Shown piece after piece: positions 1-9,235 of a stretch of DNA of 64,000 nt (position 1 is its first letter; every line of letters begins with the position of its first letter). A program made the translations under genes and the position numbers. The stretch spans positions 1-64,000 of the forward strand of contig NZ_AZXF01000010.1 in NCBI RefSeq assembly GCF_000515115.1. Reading direction: 5' to 3'. The notes beneath the pieces are model-generated. The model did not search any database and was not told where the DNA came from. It was given only the letters and a program-made list of their open reading frames with translations. The stretch is from Nocardiopsis sp. CNT312. Lineage in GTDB: Bacteria; Actinomycetota; Actinomycetes; Streptosporangiales; Streptosporangiaceae.

Positions 1-301
1 ACCCTCACACTCCGCTGATACGAAGTGTCGGGGCCAAAACAAACATGGCTTAAAGAAAATCAAACACGCGCTGTTGAGTTCTCAAGAAACAGCCGCTCTT
101 CCCGTACAAGCCCCGGTCCCGGTATCCCGCTCCCGGTCGCTCTTCCGTGGAAGGCGCCCGCGTTTCCACCGCGTCAGCGGCTTTACGCTTTGTTGTGTTT
201 CCACTTTATCAGCCGTTCCGTGTCCCCGCCAAATCCGGCGGTTCGTGCGAAACACCCGAACGGGGTGAATCCCGATTCGCTCCATACTTTTCCGACTCGA
301 A
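1..301 (-). promoter_or_regulatory. rRNA operon leader (16S gene lies beyond the left edge)
   Basis: Read on the minus strand, 71-83 gives GAGAACTCAACAG, followed by an AT-rich stretch. This is the conserved box found in actinobacterial pre-16S leaders, upstream of the mature 16S rRNA. The stretch around 180-212 reads CTGATAAAGTGG followed by AAACGCG-type sequence, also typical of actinobacterial rrn upstream regions. No mature 16S sequence is visible, so the gene starts to the left of base 1. Identification rests on remembered leader sequences from Streptomyces-like genomes. Confidence 0.8.
203..232 (-). promoter_or_regulatory. Candidate rrn promoter, extended -10
   Basis: On the minus strand TTGGCG, an 18-base spacer and TAAAGT are seen, with TGA directly before the -10 (TGnTAnnnT). 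It lies inside the rRNA leader, where actinobacterial rrn operons carry several tandem promoters. The same TGATAAAGT element recurs upstream of the coiled-coil gene at 24659. Confidence 0.5.
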
Positions 302-461
302 GTCGAATTCGTACGAAGCGACTCCCCGACCTTACCGGACCCGAGCAGATACTCAGACCGCTACAGCCGAGAAAAGGTATGTGATCGCGGCTCGGCTCCC
401 GAGCCGACTCCGTGGGTTCACACCCACAAGGAGGGCTCGCCGGTACCGCGGCGACTTGGTT

Positions 462-490
462 ACTATAGGCGTTGGGCCCGGCGGCGTCAA
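462..490 (-). promoter_or_regulatory. Strong housekeeping promoter of the rrn operon
   Basis: The minus strand shows TTGACG, exactly 17 bases, then TATAGT. This is the closest match to the housekeeping sigma consensus in the window. It points toward the rRNA leader at the left edge and is the best candidate for a major upstream rrn promoter. Confidence 0.75.
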
Positions 491-650
491 CTCGCCTGTT
501 CGATGGGGGGTATCCCCCACCTCTTCAGACGATCCGCCTCGGCTACCTCCAGCAGCTCTACCGCGGACGACGCCCCCGGGCGAGTCGATCTCCTCACGGA
601 AACCGGCTGTCTGTGGTCCGACCCCAGGGCCGGGTAACCCTCATCGTCCC

Positions 651-684
651 CCGGTTCCCCGGTGCCCAAACACCGGGGAACCGG
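651..684. terminator. Perfect 14-bp hairpin between rdgB and the rrn operon
   Basis: Arms CCGGTTCCCCGGTG and CACCGGGGAACCGG flank a six-base loop (CCCAAA). It lies about 60 bases past the rdgB stop codon and upstream of the rrn promoters, so it most likely ends the rph-rdgB transcript. There is no long T tract, as is common for actinobacterial terminators. The 491-650 and 685-745 flanks show nothing else I recognise. Confidence 0.75.
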
Positions 685-745
685 ATTCTTCGCAGAGGCC
701 GAACAGACCCTGAGCAGCCGTCCTCCTAGCCGCTCGGAAACCGGG

Positions 746-1351
746 TCACAGCATGTCGGCCAGATCCCGGGCGAGCGCGCGGAACGCGATCCCCCGGTGG
801 CTGATCGCGTTCTTCTCCTCCGACGACATCTCCGCCGTGGTCTGGCTTCCCCCCTCGGGAACGAACACCGGGTCATAGCCGAACCCGTTCTCCCCGCGGC
901 GCTCTCGCAGGATCCGTCCGCGCAGCACCCCCTCGGTCACCGCCTCGACGCCGTCGGGCAGCACCAGCGCCGCCGCGCACACGAACCGGGCGCCCCGGCG
1001 CTCCGGCGGGGTGTCCGTGAGCTGGTCCAGCAACAGGTCCAGGTTGGCGCGGTCCCGGTCCGACCCACCGAACCTGCCGGCCCACCGGGCCGACAGCACA
1101 CCCGGCATCCCGTTGAGTTCGTCCACGCTGAGGCCGGAGTCGTCCGCCACCGCGGGCAGACCGGTGTGCGACGCGATCGCCCGCGCCTTGAGCAGGGCGT
1201 TGCCCGTGAACGTGGGTTCGGTCTCGGGAACCTCCGGCGCGTCCGGAAAGGCGTCGAGCGCCCTCACGCGTGCTTCGACGCCGGCACCAGAGAGGATCTC
1301 CCGCAGTTCCGGGACCTTCTTCGCGTTCCGGGTGGCCAGGACGATCTGCAC
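746..1351 (-). CDS. rdgB: dITP/XTP pyrophosphatase (Ham1/RdgB family)
   Basis: House-cleaning enzyme that hydrolyses dITP, XTP and similar deaminated purine nucleoside triphosphates to monophosphates, keeping them out of DNA and RNA. The 201-residue product begins with the family signature QIVLATRNAKKVPEL and contains the ADDSGLSVDEL and ARWAG blocks and the SHRGIAFRAL block near the C-terminus. I chose the GTG at 1351 because AGGAGGTGGAAC precedes it; the longer frame would add 20 unrelated residues. It lies 56 bases after rph in the same direction, a common pairing in actinobacteria. Confidence 0.93.
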   Translation of the reverse strand: MQIVLATRNAKKVPELREILSGAGVEARVRALDAFPDAPEVPETEPTFTGNALLKARAIASHTGLPAVADDSGLSVDELNGMPGVLSARWAGRFGGSDRDRANLDLLLDQLTDTPPERRGARFVCAAALVLPDGVEAVTEGVLRGRILRERRGENGFGYDPVFVPEGGSQTTAEMSSEEKNAISHRGIAFRALARDLADML

Positions 1352-1407
1352 CGTTCCACCTCCTGTGGGCAGGCCGCCGATGCGCCTGCCGACACCGCTC
1401 TGCGTGG

Positions 1408-2127
1408 TCACTCCGCCAGGGCCTTCTTCTGGAGTGCGGTCAGCTCCTCACATCCGCCGACCGCGAGATCGAGCAGCGAGTCGAGCAGTTTCCGGTCGAA
1501 GGGGGCGCCCTCCGCGGTGCCCTGCACCTCCACGAACTCGCCGCCCCCGGTGACCACGACGTTCATGTCCGTCTGCGCAACCGAGTCCTCCAGGTAGTTC
1601 AGGTCCAGGCGGGGCTGGCCCTGGACCACGCCCACGCTGACCGCGGCCAGGGAGCCGGTCAACGGGTTGTTCTTGAGCTTGCGGCGCTTGCGCAGCCACT
1701 TCATCGCGTCGGCCATCGCCACGTACGCCCCGGTGATCGCGGCGGTGCGGGTGCCACCGTCGGCCTGAAGGACGTCGCAGTCGAGCGTGATGGTGTGCTC
1801 ACCCATCGCCTTGAAGTCCACGACCGCGCGCAGGGAGCGGCCGATGAGGCGGGAGATCTCGTGGGTGCGCCCGCCGATCTTGCCGCGTACGGACTCCCGG
1901 GCGCCCCGGGTGTCGGTGGAGCGGGGAAGCATCGCGTACTCCGCGGTGACCCATCCCTCACCTGTGCCCCGGCGCCACCGTGGGACGCCGTCCTCCACTG
2001 TGGCCGCGCACAGCACACGGGTCTCCCCGAACTCGATGAGCACGGAGCCCTCCGCGTGGCGGAGCCAGTTTCGGTTGATGGTCACGGGTCGGAGTTGGGT
2101 CGGAACGCGTCCGTCAGGTCGAGCCAT
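1408..2127 (-). CDS. rph: Ribonuclease PH
   Basis: Phosphate-dependent 3'-5' exoribonuclease that trims tRNA 3' ends. The 239-residue length matches the family. Visible blocks are MARPDGR at the start, [24 protein letters not shown] and the [14 protein letters not shown] catalytic region. The ATG at 2127 gives the normal family N-terminus. TACGCT lies six bases upstream with no Shine-Dalgarno, which suggests a leaderless message. rdgB follows, probably on the same transcript. Confidence 0.95.
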   Translation of the reverse strand: MARPDGRVPTQLRPVTINRNWLRHAEGSVLIEFGETRVLCAATVEDGVPRWRRGTGEGWVTAEYAMLPRSTDTRGARESVRGKIGGRTHEISRLIGRSLRAVVDFKAMGEHTITLDCDVLQADGGTRTAAITGAYVAMADAMKWLRKRRKLKNNPLTGSLAAVSVGVVQGQPRLDLNYLEDSVAQTDMNVVVTGGGEFVEVQGTAEGAPFDRKLLDSLLDLAVGGCEELTALQKKALAE

Positions 2128-2133
2128 GCAAAG

Positions 2134-2139
2134 AGCGTA
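2134..2139 (-). promoter_or_regulatory. -10 box (TACGCT) for leaderless rph
   Basis: TACGCT ends six bases before the rph ATG, placing the expected transcription start at or next to the start codon. No ribosome binding site fits in between and no good -35 is seen. Confidence 0.5.
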
Positions 2140-2248
2140 TATCCGCGAGGTGCCCGTCGGCGCGGGAGTCACCGGGTGTGCGTCCGCGGAGCCCGAGGCC
2201 GGATGGGCTCCTCTGAGCGGCTTTCACGCGTGTCGTCCGGTTCCCCGG

Positions 2249-3001
2249 TCACTCCCCGAGCGTGTGGACCTGGCCGCTGCGCGCGAGGCCGATGGGTCCG
2301 CTGTAGGCGGAGCGCGCTTCCGCCAGGGTCACCTCGTCGTCGTTCCACGGCACCAGGTGGGTGAGGATCAGGCTCCGCGCCCGGGCCCGGCTGGCGTGCT
2401 CCCCGGCCTCGCTGCCGGTGAGGTGCATGTCCTTGGGGTGCTCGCGGTGGTCCTGGAAGGCGGCTTCGCACAGGAACAGGTCGGTGTCCGCTGCCAGCGC
2501 CACAAGGGAGTCGCAGGGGCCCGTGTCCCCGGAGTAGACCAGGCTCCGCCCCCGGTGCTCCAGCCGGATACCGAACGCCGTCACCGGGTGGTTGACCCGG
2601 TCCACGCGGGCGGTGAACGGGCCGATCCCGAACTCACCGGGGGCGAGTTCGTGGAAGTCGAAGGCCCCCGTCATACCGGGGTCGGCGTCGAGCCCGTAGG
2701 CCTCGGCCATCCGCGAGGCGACGCCTTCCGGGCCGTAGACCGGGATGCGGTGTTTGGGCCCCTCCGGGTGGTACGTCCTGGCGACCCAGTAGGAGCAGAG
2801 GTCGAAGCAGTGGTCGGCGTGCAGATGGCTCAGGTAGACGGCGTCCACGGAGTAGATGTCGATGTGGCGCTGCAGCGTACCGAGCGACCCGTTGCCCATG
2901 TCGAGGAGCAGGCGGAAGCCCTCCGCCTCGACCAGGTAGCAGGAGGCCGAACTGTCCGGTCCGGGAAAGCTCCCGGAGGACCCGATAATCGTGAGTCGCA
3001 C
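2249..3001 (-). CDS. Metallo-beta-lactamase-fold hydrolase
   Basis: The 250-residue protein has the fold's metal motif HLHADH (in LSHLHADHCFDL), a later SGDTG aspartate block and the terminal histidine in LILTHLVPW. This arrangement fits RNase Z-like or arylsulfatase-like MBL proteins found next to rph in actinobacteria. The GTG at 3001 starts the conserved RLTIIGSSGSFPGP strand, with AAAAGG upstream; the longer frame adds an unlikely basic tail. The substrate is unknown. It precedes rph by about 120 bases on the same strand. Confidence 0.85.
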   Translation of the reverse strand: MRLTIIGSSGSFPGPDSSASCYLVEAEGFRLLLDMGNGSLGTLQRHIDIYSVDAVYLSHLHADHCFDLCSYWVARTYHPEGPKHRIPVYGPEGVASRMAEAYGLDADPGMTGAFDFHELAPGEFGIGPFTARVDRVNHPVTAFGIRLEHRGRSLVYSGDTGPCDSLVALAADTDLFLCEAAFQDHREHPKDMHLTGSEAGEHASRARARSLILTHLVPWNDDEVTLAEARSAYSGPIGLARSGQVHTLGE

Positions 3002-3244
3002 GTCGTCGCCTTTTCGATGGGCCGCGCGGCGTCCTTGGCACCCCGTCGTCTGTCGACACTGAGCGCGGATGGCGGCTGGTTCTGCGGATGTACCCGTTGT
3101 TACGGGTCTACCCCAACGACCAGCCCGGTGGCACAAAATGTGGTGCGCATCTCAAGCGGGGCCCGTCACGTGCGCCCCCTCGTCCTGTCTGCCCAACTCC
3201 ACCCGGTTCGCTCACCGCACTCCGGACCACCCCACGAACACGAC

Positions 3245-3274
3245 GGAGGCCGGTGCCCGCCGGCACCGGCCTCC
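3245..3274 (-). terminator. Terminator of the mec-cysO-cysM operon
   Basis: Perfect 13-bp arms GGAGGCCGGTGCC and GGCACCGGCCTCC enclose a four-base loop, 27 bases past the cysM stop. The rest of 3002-3244 holds no gene I can support; it should contain the promoter of the downstream hydrolase. Confidence 0.75.
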
Positions 3275-3300
3275 GCGGAGGTCTCCCGAACACGTGGAGG

Positions 3301-4543
<1,243 letters not shown>

Positions 4544-4658
4544 GAAGATGTCTCCGTTAGCGGTGATGGTTGTGCGTTCATTCCCAACGGGCGCCGCGCC
4601 GGTCCCATTCCGGGCGGCGGCCCGCCGGTGCGGACCGGGCGGTCCGCGAAAGGACGGG

Positions 4659-5081
4659 CTACTCTCCGGTCCCGGCCCCGGCGACCTCGACCGGTTCCTC
4701 GGTGACCCGGCCGTCGACGATCCGGTAGGAGCGGAACTCGACGGTCTCGGGGTCGCGTGTGGACACCAGGACGTAGTGGGCGCCGGGTTCGGACGCATAG
4801 GAGATGTCGGTACGCGAAGGGTAGGCCTCGGTGGCGGTGTGCGAGTGGTAGATGACGACGGGTTCCTCGTCGTTGTCGTCCATCTCACGCCAGACCTTCA
4901 ACTGTTCGAGAGAGTCGAACCGGTAGAAGGTGGGCGATCTCTCGGCGTTGATCATCTCGACGAACCGCTCGGGACGGTCGGAGCCCTCGGGCCCGGCCAC
5001 AACGCCGCACGCCTCATCCGGGTGGTCGCGGCGGGCGTGGGCGACGATCTTGTCGTAGATCGAGCGATCAATCCTCAGCAT
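4659..5081 (-). CDS. mec: CysO-cysteine peptidase (JAMM/Mov34 zinc protease)
   Basis: Zinc peptidase of 140 residues that releases cysteine from the CysO-cysteine adduct. The complete JAMM set is visible: E23 plus H79, H81, S89 and D92 in HSHTATEAYPSRTD (HxH-x7-S-x2-D). The gene order mec-cysO-cysM is the same as Rv1334-Rv1336 in M. tuberculosis. Because the CysO here carries a Ser-Arg tail, this enzyme may also trim that tail before the carrier can be charged; that is inference. The start is the ATG at 5081, six bases from a TACCCT -10 box. Confidence 0.92.
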   Translation of the reverse strand: MLRIDRSIYDKIVAHARRDHPDEACGVVAGPEGSDRPERFVEMINAERSPTFYRFDSLEQLKVWREMDDNDEEPVVIYHSHTATEAYPSRTDISYASEPGAHYVLVSTRDPETVEFRSYRIVDGRVTEEPVEVAGAGTGE

Positions 5082-5087
5082 GGTCCC

Positions 5088-5115
5088 AGGGTACCCACAT
5101 CCCGTTCCCTACCAA
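5088..5115 (-). promoter_or_regulatory. Promoter of leaderless mec
   Basis: TTGGTA, 16 bases, then TACCCT, which ends six bases before the mec ATG, so the message is probably leaderless. A 10-bp palindrome GTATTAATAC (5124-5133) sits just upstream, between the divergent mec and pncB promoters. Confidence 0.6.
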
Positions 5116-5191
5116 CCAGGTGGGTATTAATACGGACCTCGCCAGACTCGCCGCCGGTGGGGCACCCCCGCTCCACCGTGCCACACCGGAC

Positions 5192-5197
5192 TAGGCT
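5192..5197 (+). promoter_or_regulatory. -10 box (TAGGCT) for leaderless pncB
   Basis: TAGGCT lies seven bases before the pncB ATG with no Shine-Dalgarno between, a typical actinobacterial leaderless arrangement. No convincing -35 is visible. Confidence 0.55.
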
Positions 5198-5204
5198 TTC
5201 GGAC

Positions 5205-6503
5205 ATGAACCAGGACAGCAGCGGGCTGCTCACCGACCACTACGAGCTGACGATGCTCCAGGGGGCCCTGTCCAGCGGCACCGCCGGACGGCGGTCGGTC
5301 TTCGAGATGTTCGGGCGCCGTCTGCCCGAGGGCCGCCGGTACGGCGTCGTCTCCGGGACCGGACGCTTCCTGGACCTGCTGGAGCGGTTCCGGTTCTCCC
5401 CGTCCGAACTCGACTTCCTCTCCGACCACGGCGTGGTGGACGAGGCGACCCTGGAGTGGCTGTCCACCTACAGGTTCACCGGAGACATCTGGGGCTACGG
5501 CGAGGGCGAGGCGTACTTCCCCGGCTCGCCGATCATGGTCGTGGAGGCCTCCTTCGCCGAGGCCGTCATCCTGGAGACCCTCGCACTCTCGGTGTTCAAC
5601 CACGACAGCGCGATCGCCTCCGCCGCTTCGCGCATGGTGGCCGCGGCGGGCGAGAGGCCCATCATCGAGATGGGGTCGCGCCGCACCCACGAGCGGTCGG
5701 CGACGGCCGCCGCGCGCGCCGCCTACCTGGCCGGGTTCGCCAGCACCTCCAACCTGGAGGCGGGGCGCTCGTTCGGGGTGCCGACCGGGGGCACAGCCGC
5801 CCACGCCTTCACCCTCCTGCACGACAACGAGCGGCACGCCTTCGAGACGCAACTGGCGGCGATGGGCCGGCAGACCACCCTTCTGGTCGACACCTTCGAC
5901 GTCCACCGCGCCGTGGGCACCGCCGTGGAGCTGGCCGGGCCCGAACTGGGTGCGGTGCGCATCGACTCCGGCGACCTGGGCACGACCGCCGCCAAGGTGC
6001 GTGAGCAACTCGATGACCTGGGTGCGCGCGAGACGCGCATCGTGGTCACCGGGGACCTGGACGAGTACGCGATCCAGGCGCTGGCGGTGGCGCCCGTGAA
6101 CGGCTACGGCGTGGGCACGGCCCTGGTCACCGGTTCGGGCGCGCCGACGGTGGCGCTGGTCTACAAGCTGGTGGCACGGGCGCGCGGCACCGCGCCGGAC
6201 TCGCCTCTGGAGCCCGTCGCCAAGCGTTCGATCGGCAAGCCGAGCCGGGGCGGACGCAAGTGGGCCCTGCGGCGGCTGGACAGCCGGGGAACGGCGGTGA
6301 GCGAGGAGGTCTACCCGTACGAGCCGCCGGAGGCGAAGGGGACGCGGCCGCTGCTGCGTCCGCTGGTGGAGGGCGGCGAGGTGGTCGGGCGCGAGAGCGT
6401 GCACCAGGCGCGCCAGCGCCACCGGGAGACCGTGGCCGAACTGCCCGAGGAGGCGCTGCGGATGTCGCGCGGCGACGCCGCACTGCCCACCGTCTTCCAT
6501 TGA
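5205..6503 (+). CDS. pncB: Nicotinate phosphoribosyltransferase
   Basis: Converts nicotinate and PRPP to nicotinate mononucleotide in the Preiss-Handler NAD salvage route. The 432-residue protein has the family start LLTDHYELTM, the EMGSRRTHE block, the LVDTFDVHRAV strand and VRIDSGDLG. The ATG at 5205 is chosen because the longer frame runs back through the divergent mec gene. It is followed 25 bases later by nicotinamidase, so nicotinamide goes to nicotinate and then NaMN within one operon. Confidence 0.94.
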   Translation: MNQDSSGLLTDHYELTMLQGALSSGTAGRRSVFEMFGRRLPEGRRYGVVSGTGRFLDLLERFRFSPSELDFLSDHGVVDEATLEWLSTYRFTGDIWGYGEGEAYFPGSPIMVVEASFAEAVILETLALSVFNHDSAIASAASRMVAAAGERPIIEMGSRRTHERSATAAARAAYLAGFASTSNLEAGRSFGVPTGGTAAHAFTLLHDNERHAFETQLAAMGRQTTLLVDTFDVHRAVGTAVELAGPELGAVRIDSGDLGTTAAKVREQLDDLGARETRIVVTGDLDEYAIQALAVAPVNGYGVGTALVTGSGAPTVALVYKLVARARGTAPDSPLEPVAKRSIGKPSRGGRKWALRRLDSRGTAVSEEVYPYEPPEAKGTRPLLRPLVEGGEVVGRESVHQARQRHRETVAELPEEALRMSRGDAALPTVFH

Positions 6504-6528
6504 TTCGCGAAGAGACGAGGAGGCCGTC

Positions 6529-7101
6529 ATGAAGGCACTGATCGTGGTGGACGTGCAGAACGACTTCTGCGAGGGGGGCAGCCTGGCTGTGCGGGGCGGA
6601 GCCGGGACCGCCGCCGCCGTCACGGAGTACCTGCGCGCGAACGCTGACGACTACAACCACGTGGTGGCCACACGCGACCACCACATCGACCCGGGGGACC
6701 ACTTCTCCGACGACCCCGACTTCGTCAGGAGCTGGCCCCGGCACTGTGTGGCCGGGACCGAGGGCGCGCGGTTCCACCCCGCCTTCGACGCCGCGGCCGC
6801 CGACGAGGTGTTCAGCAAGGGACAGTACTCCGACGGGTACAGCGGGTTCGAGGGCACCGGCGACGACGGCTCCTCGCTGGCCGCATGGCTGCGCGCCCAC
6901 GACGTGGACGAGGTGGACGTCGTGGGGATCGCCACCGACCACTGTGTGCGCGCCACGGCTCTGGACGCGGCGGGCGAGGGGCTGCGTACCCGTGTCCTGC
7001 TCGGGCTCACCGCCGGGGTGGCGCGCCCGACGGTGGACGCGGCGCTGGAGGAGTTGCGCGCGGCCGGGGTCGCGCTTGAGGGCGAGCCCCGGATCGGCTG
7101 A
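6529..7101 (+). CDS. pncA: Nicotinamidase
   Basis: Isochorismatase-fold amidase of 190 residues that deamidates nicotinamide to nicotinate (and would activate pyrazinamide). Catalytic features are D8 in VVDVQNDF, the lysine in FSKGQYSD and the cysteine in ATDHCVRAT; the metal-site D/H cluster DHHIDPGDHF is also visible. GAGGAGG-like sequence precedes the ATG. It is in an operon with pncB. Confidence 0.94.
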   Translation: MKALIVVDVQNDFCEGGSLAVRGGAGTAAAVTEYLRANADDYNHVVATRDHHIDPGDHFSDDPDFVRSWPRHCVAGTEGARFHPAFDAAAADEVFSKGQYSDGYSGFEGTGDDGSSLAAWLRAHDVDEVDVVGIATDHCVRATALDAAGEGLRTRVLLGLTAGVARPTVDAALEELRAAGVALEGEPRIG

Positions 7102-7120
7102 GGCACGGGACCCGCGTGAC

Positions 7121-7149
7121 GGACGCCGACCGGGGCCCGGCCGGCGTCC
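7121..7149. terminator. Bidirectional terminator between pncA and trpS
   Basis: Arms GGACGCCG and CGGCGTCC flank a GC-rich loop that can itself fold, with further bulged pairing outside (CCCGCG against CGCGGG). It lies in the 58-base gap between two convergent genes. Confidence 0.65.
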
Positions 7150-7159
7150 GCGGGTGCGC

Positions 7160-8167
7160 TCAGGCGACGCCGATGGCGTCGCGCACCCTGTCGACGGTGG
7201 CCCGGGCACGCTCGCGGGCGCGTTCGGAGCCCTCCAGCAGGATCGCGTCGATGCGCTCGGGCTCGGCCATGAGCTCCTCGTAGCGCTCGCGCTTGGGGGC
7301 GATCTCGGCGTTGACCGCCTCGAATAGTTCGTTCTTGAGTTCGCCCCAGCCCATCCCGCCCTTCTCCAGGCGCGCGCGCACCTCGGCGACCCGGACGGCG
7401 TCGGCGAAGTGCCGCAGGAGCTGGAAGGGGACGGAGCTGTCGGGGTCCTTGGGATCCTCGACCGGGGTGGAGTCGGTCGGGATCCGGCGGATCGCCTTCT
7501 TCAGCTTGTTCTCCGGCAGGAACAGCGGGATGTGGTTGTCGTAGGACTTGCTCATCTTGCGGCCGTCCACGCCGGGGAGGATGCTCGCTTCCCCCGCGTC
7601 GATGACGCCCTCGGGGAGCGGGAAGGTGTAGCCCTCCCCGAAGCGGTGGTTGAAGTACCCGGCGATGTCGACGGTGTACTCCAGGTGCTGTGTCTGGTCG
7701 CGGCCGACCGGCACGTGCGTGCTCTCCATGACGAGGATGTCGGCAGCCATGAGGATGGGGTAGTTGAACAGCCCCATGTTGATCCCGGCGTCCAGGTCGG
7801 TGATCCCGGCCTCGACGTTGCGGTCGCGGGCGGCCTTGTAGGCGTGCGCCCGGTTCATGAGGCCTTTGGGGGTGAGGGTACTCAGGATGGTGGTGAGCTC
7901 GAAGGTCTCGGGTACCCGCGACTGCTGGTAGACGACGGTCCGCCGCGGGTCGAGCCCGCACGCGATCCAGGTGGCAGCTCCGGACCGGATGCTGTGCCGG
8001 AGCTCCCCGGCGTCCTTGACGGTGTTGAGTGCGTGGTAGTCGGCGATGAAGTAGTACGTGTCGTACTGTTCGGCCGCCGCGAGGGCGGGCTTGATCGCAC
8101 CGACGTAGTTGCCCAGGTGGAAGTCGCCGGTGGGCTTGATCCCGGTCAGGTAGGTGTTCGCTGCCAT
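7160..8167 (-). CDS. trpS: Tryptophanyl-tRNA synthetase
   Basis: Class I synthetase of 335 residues charging tRNA-Trp. The HIGH-type motif is HLGN in TGDFHLGNYVG and the KMSKS motif is present as GRKMSKSYDN. The SRVPE, GINMGLFNYPILMAADIL and PVGRDQTQHLE blocks are typical. The ATG at 8167 lies six bases from TAGTCT, so the mRNA is probably leaderless. That -10 box overlaps the stop codon of the upstream protease gene. Confidence 0.96.
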   Translation of the reverse strand: MAANTYLTGIKPTGDFHLGNYVGAIKPALAAAEQYDTYYFIADYHALNTVKDAGELRHSIRSGAATWIACGLDPRRTVVYQQSRVPETFELTTILSTLTPKGLMNRAHAYKAARDRNVEAGITDLDAGINMGLFNYPILMAADILVMESTHVPVGRDQTQHLEYTVDIAGYFNHRFGEGYTFPLPEGVIDAGEASILPGVDGRKMSKSYDNHIPLFLPENKLKKAIRRIPTDSTPVEDPKDPDSSVPFQLLRHFADAVRVAEVRARLEKGGMGWGELKNELFEAVNAEIAPKRERYEELMAEPERIDAILLEGSERARERARATVDRVRDAIGVA

Positions 8168-8173
8168 GGCAAC

Positions 8174-8179
8174 AGACTA
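8174..8179 (-). promoter_or_regulatory. -10 box (TAGTCT) for leaderless trpS
   Basis: TAGTCT ends six bases before the trpS ATG and overlaps the TAG stop of the upstream metalloprotease gene. Confidence 0.5.
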
Positions 8180-9169
8180 TCGGCGCGCGGAGGCCTTCCC
8201 CGCGCGGAAGGCCGTCCAGTGCTGGACCATCCGGTCGGCCTGGCCCTGGGTGAAGTGGGTCATGCAGCCGTCGTGCGAGTAGTTCATGAAGTTGGTGACG
8301 GGGTCGGCCCCACGCCGCTCGCGGCAGCTGTCGCGCCCGCGCGGGCAGCCCGCGGCGGCCTCCCGCTCGTAGGGGGTGTCGTCGACGTAGTCCCCCGGCC
8401 GGGCGCAGCCATTCTGGAAGGTGTGGAACAGGCCCAGCCAGTGCCCGATCTCGTGTGTGGCGGTGTGGCCCAGGTCGAAGCCCCGGAGGGACCCACCCGG
8501 CAGCGACCTGTAGGAGATCACCACCCCGTCCTGCTCGGGCCGGTCCTGCTGGTCCTGGGGGAAGGTCGAGTATCCGAGGAGGTCGCCCGCCAAGTCGGTC
8601 GTGTAGAGGTTGAGCGTCTCGGCACCGCCCCGGTGCAGGTCTGCGCGGATCTCGTCGCGGTGGGCGGTGAAGTCGCCGAACCAGGTGTCGTCCACCGTGC
8701 GGGTGATCTCGCGCAGACTGAAGCGGAACCCGGTGTCGACGCCCTGGTCGGCGAAACCGCCGCCGTAGGCCTGGTTGAGCACATGGATCTGCTGTCGGAT
8801 CCGGTGGTCGCTCACCCGCCCGCGCCCGTCCGAGGCGGAGACGACGTGCACCACGACCGGGACCTCGCGCGAGTCCGCGACCGCGGACCTCTGTCCGTGC
8901 ATCGACGACAGGGCGTCTTGGAGCCGGCGTTCGTACTCGGCGGCCTGGTGCGGGGTGAGTTCGGAGCCGACAGGAAGCCGGGAGGCCGCGGCGGGGTCGG
9001 CCACACGCGCCGCCGCGGCGGGGTCGCACTCCTCGTGCCGCTCGCCCGGGTCGGCGGTGCCACTCCCGTTCCCGGGGGCCATCGCCACCGTTCCCGCCAG
9101 AGCGACGCCGCACAGCACCAGTCCCGACCACAACGCGGCTGATCCGCCGCCAGAGCATCGTGCCATCAC
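8177..9169 (-). CDS. Secreted zinc metalloprotease, M43 (pappalysin/cytophagalysin) family
   Basis: The roughly 330-residue preprotein has an N-terminal hydrophobic segment (about residues 10-32) acting as a signal peptide, then a metzincin core. The zinc motif is HEIGHWLGLFH, followed by the M43 cysteine/glycine-rich region and the Met-turn in NFMNYSHDGCM. Several cysteines suit an extracellular protein. The start is the GTG at 9169 or the ATG right after it; the GTG fits a leaderless promoter at seven bases. Substrates are unknown. Confidence 0.88.
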   Translation of the reverse strand: MMARCSGGGSAALWSGLVLCGVALAGTVAMAPGNGSGTADPGERHEECDPAAAARVADPAAASRLPVGSELTPHQAAEYERRLQDALSSMHGQRSAVADSREVPVVVHVVSASDGRGRVSDHRIRQQIHVLNQAYGGGFADQGVDTGFRFSLREITRTVDDTWFGDFTAHRDEIRADLHRGGAETLNLYTTDLAGDLLGYSTFPQDQQDRPEQDGVVISYRSLPGGSLRGFDLGHTATHEIGHWLGLFHTFQNGCARPGDYVDDTPYEREAAAGCPRGRDSCRERRGADPVTNFMNYSHDGCMTHFTQGQADRMVQHWTAFRAGKASARR

Positions 9170-9176
9170 CTCACTT

Positions 9177-9205
9177 AATGTATATGGGTGATTACTCTGG
9201 GTCGA
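9177..9205 (-). promoter_or_regulatory. Promoter of the M43 protease gene
   Basis: TCGACC, 17 bases and TACATT lead to the GTG at 9169 with a seven-base gap, so the transcript is probably leaderless. GAGG also lies in the gap but is too close to serve as a normal ribosome site. Confidence 0.6.
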
Positions 9206-9235
9206 TACACCGTGCGCGGACTTGCGAACTGTTTG

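Noticed and set aside
651-684. Hairpin considered as a tRNA arm
   Set aside because: No D-arm, anticodon arm or acceptor pairing surrounds it; it is a simple terminator-type stem-loop.
25-713. Overlapping open frames at the left edge (119 and 188 codons)
   Set aside because: They cross the rRNA leader box and promoters, have no ribosome site and no recognisable sequence.
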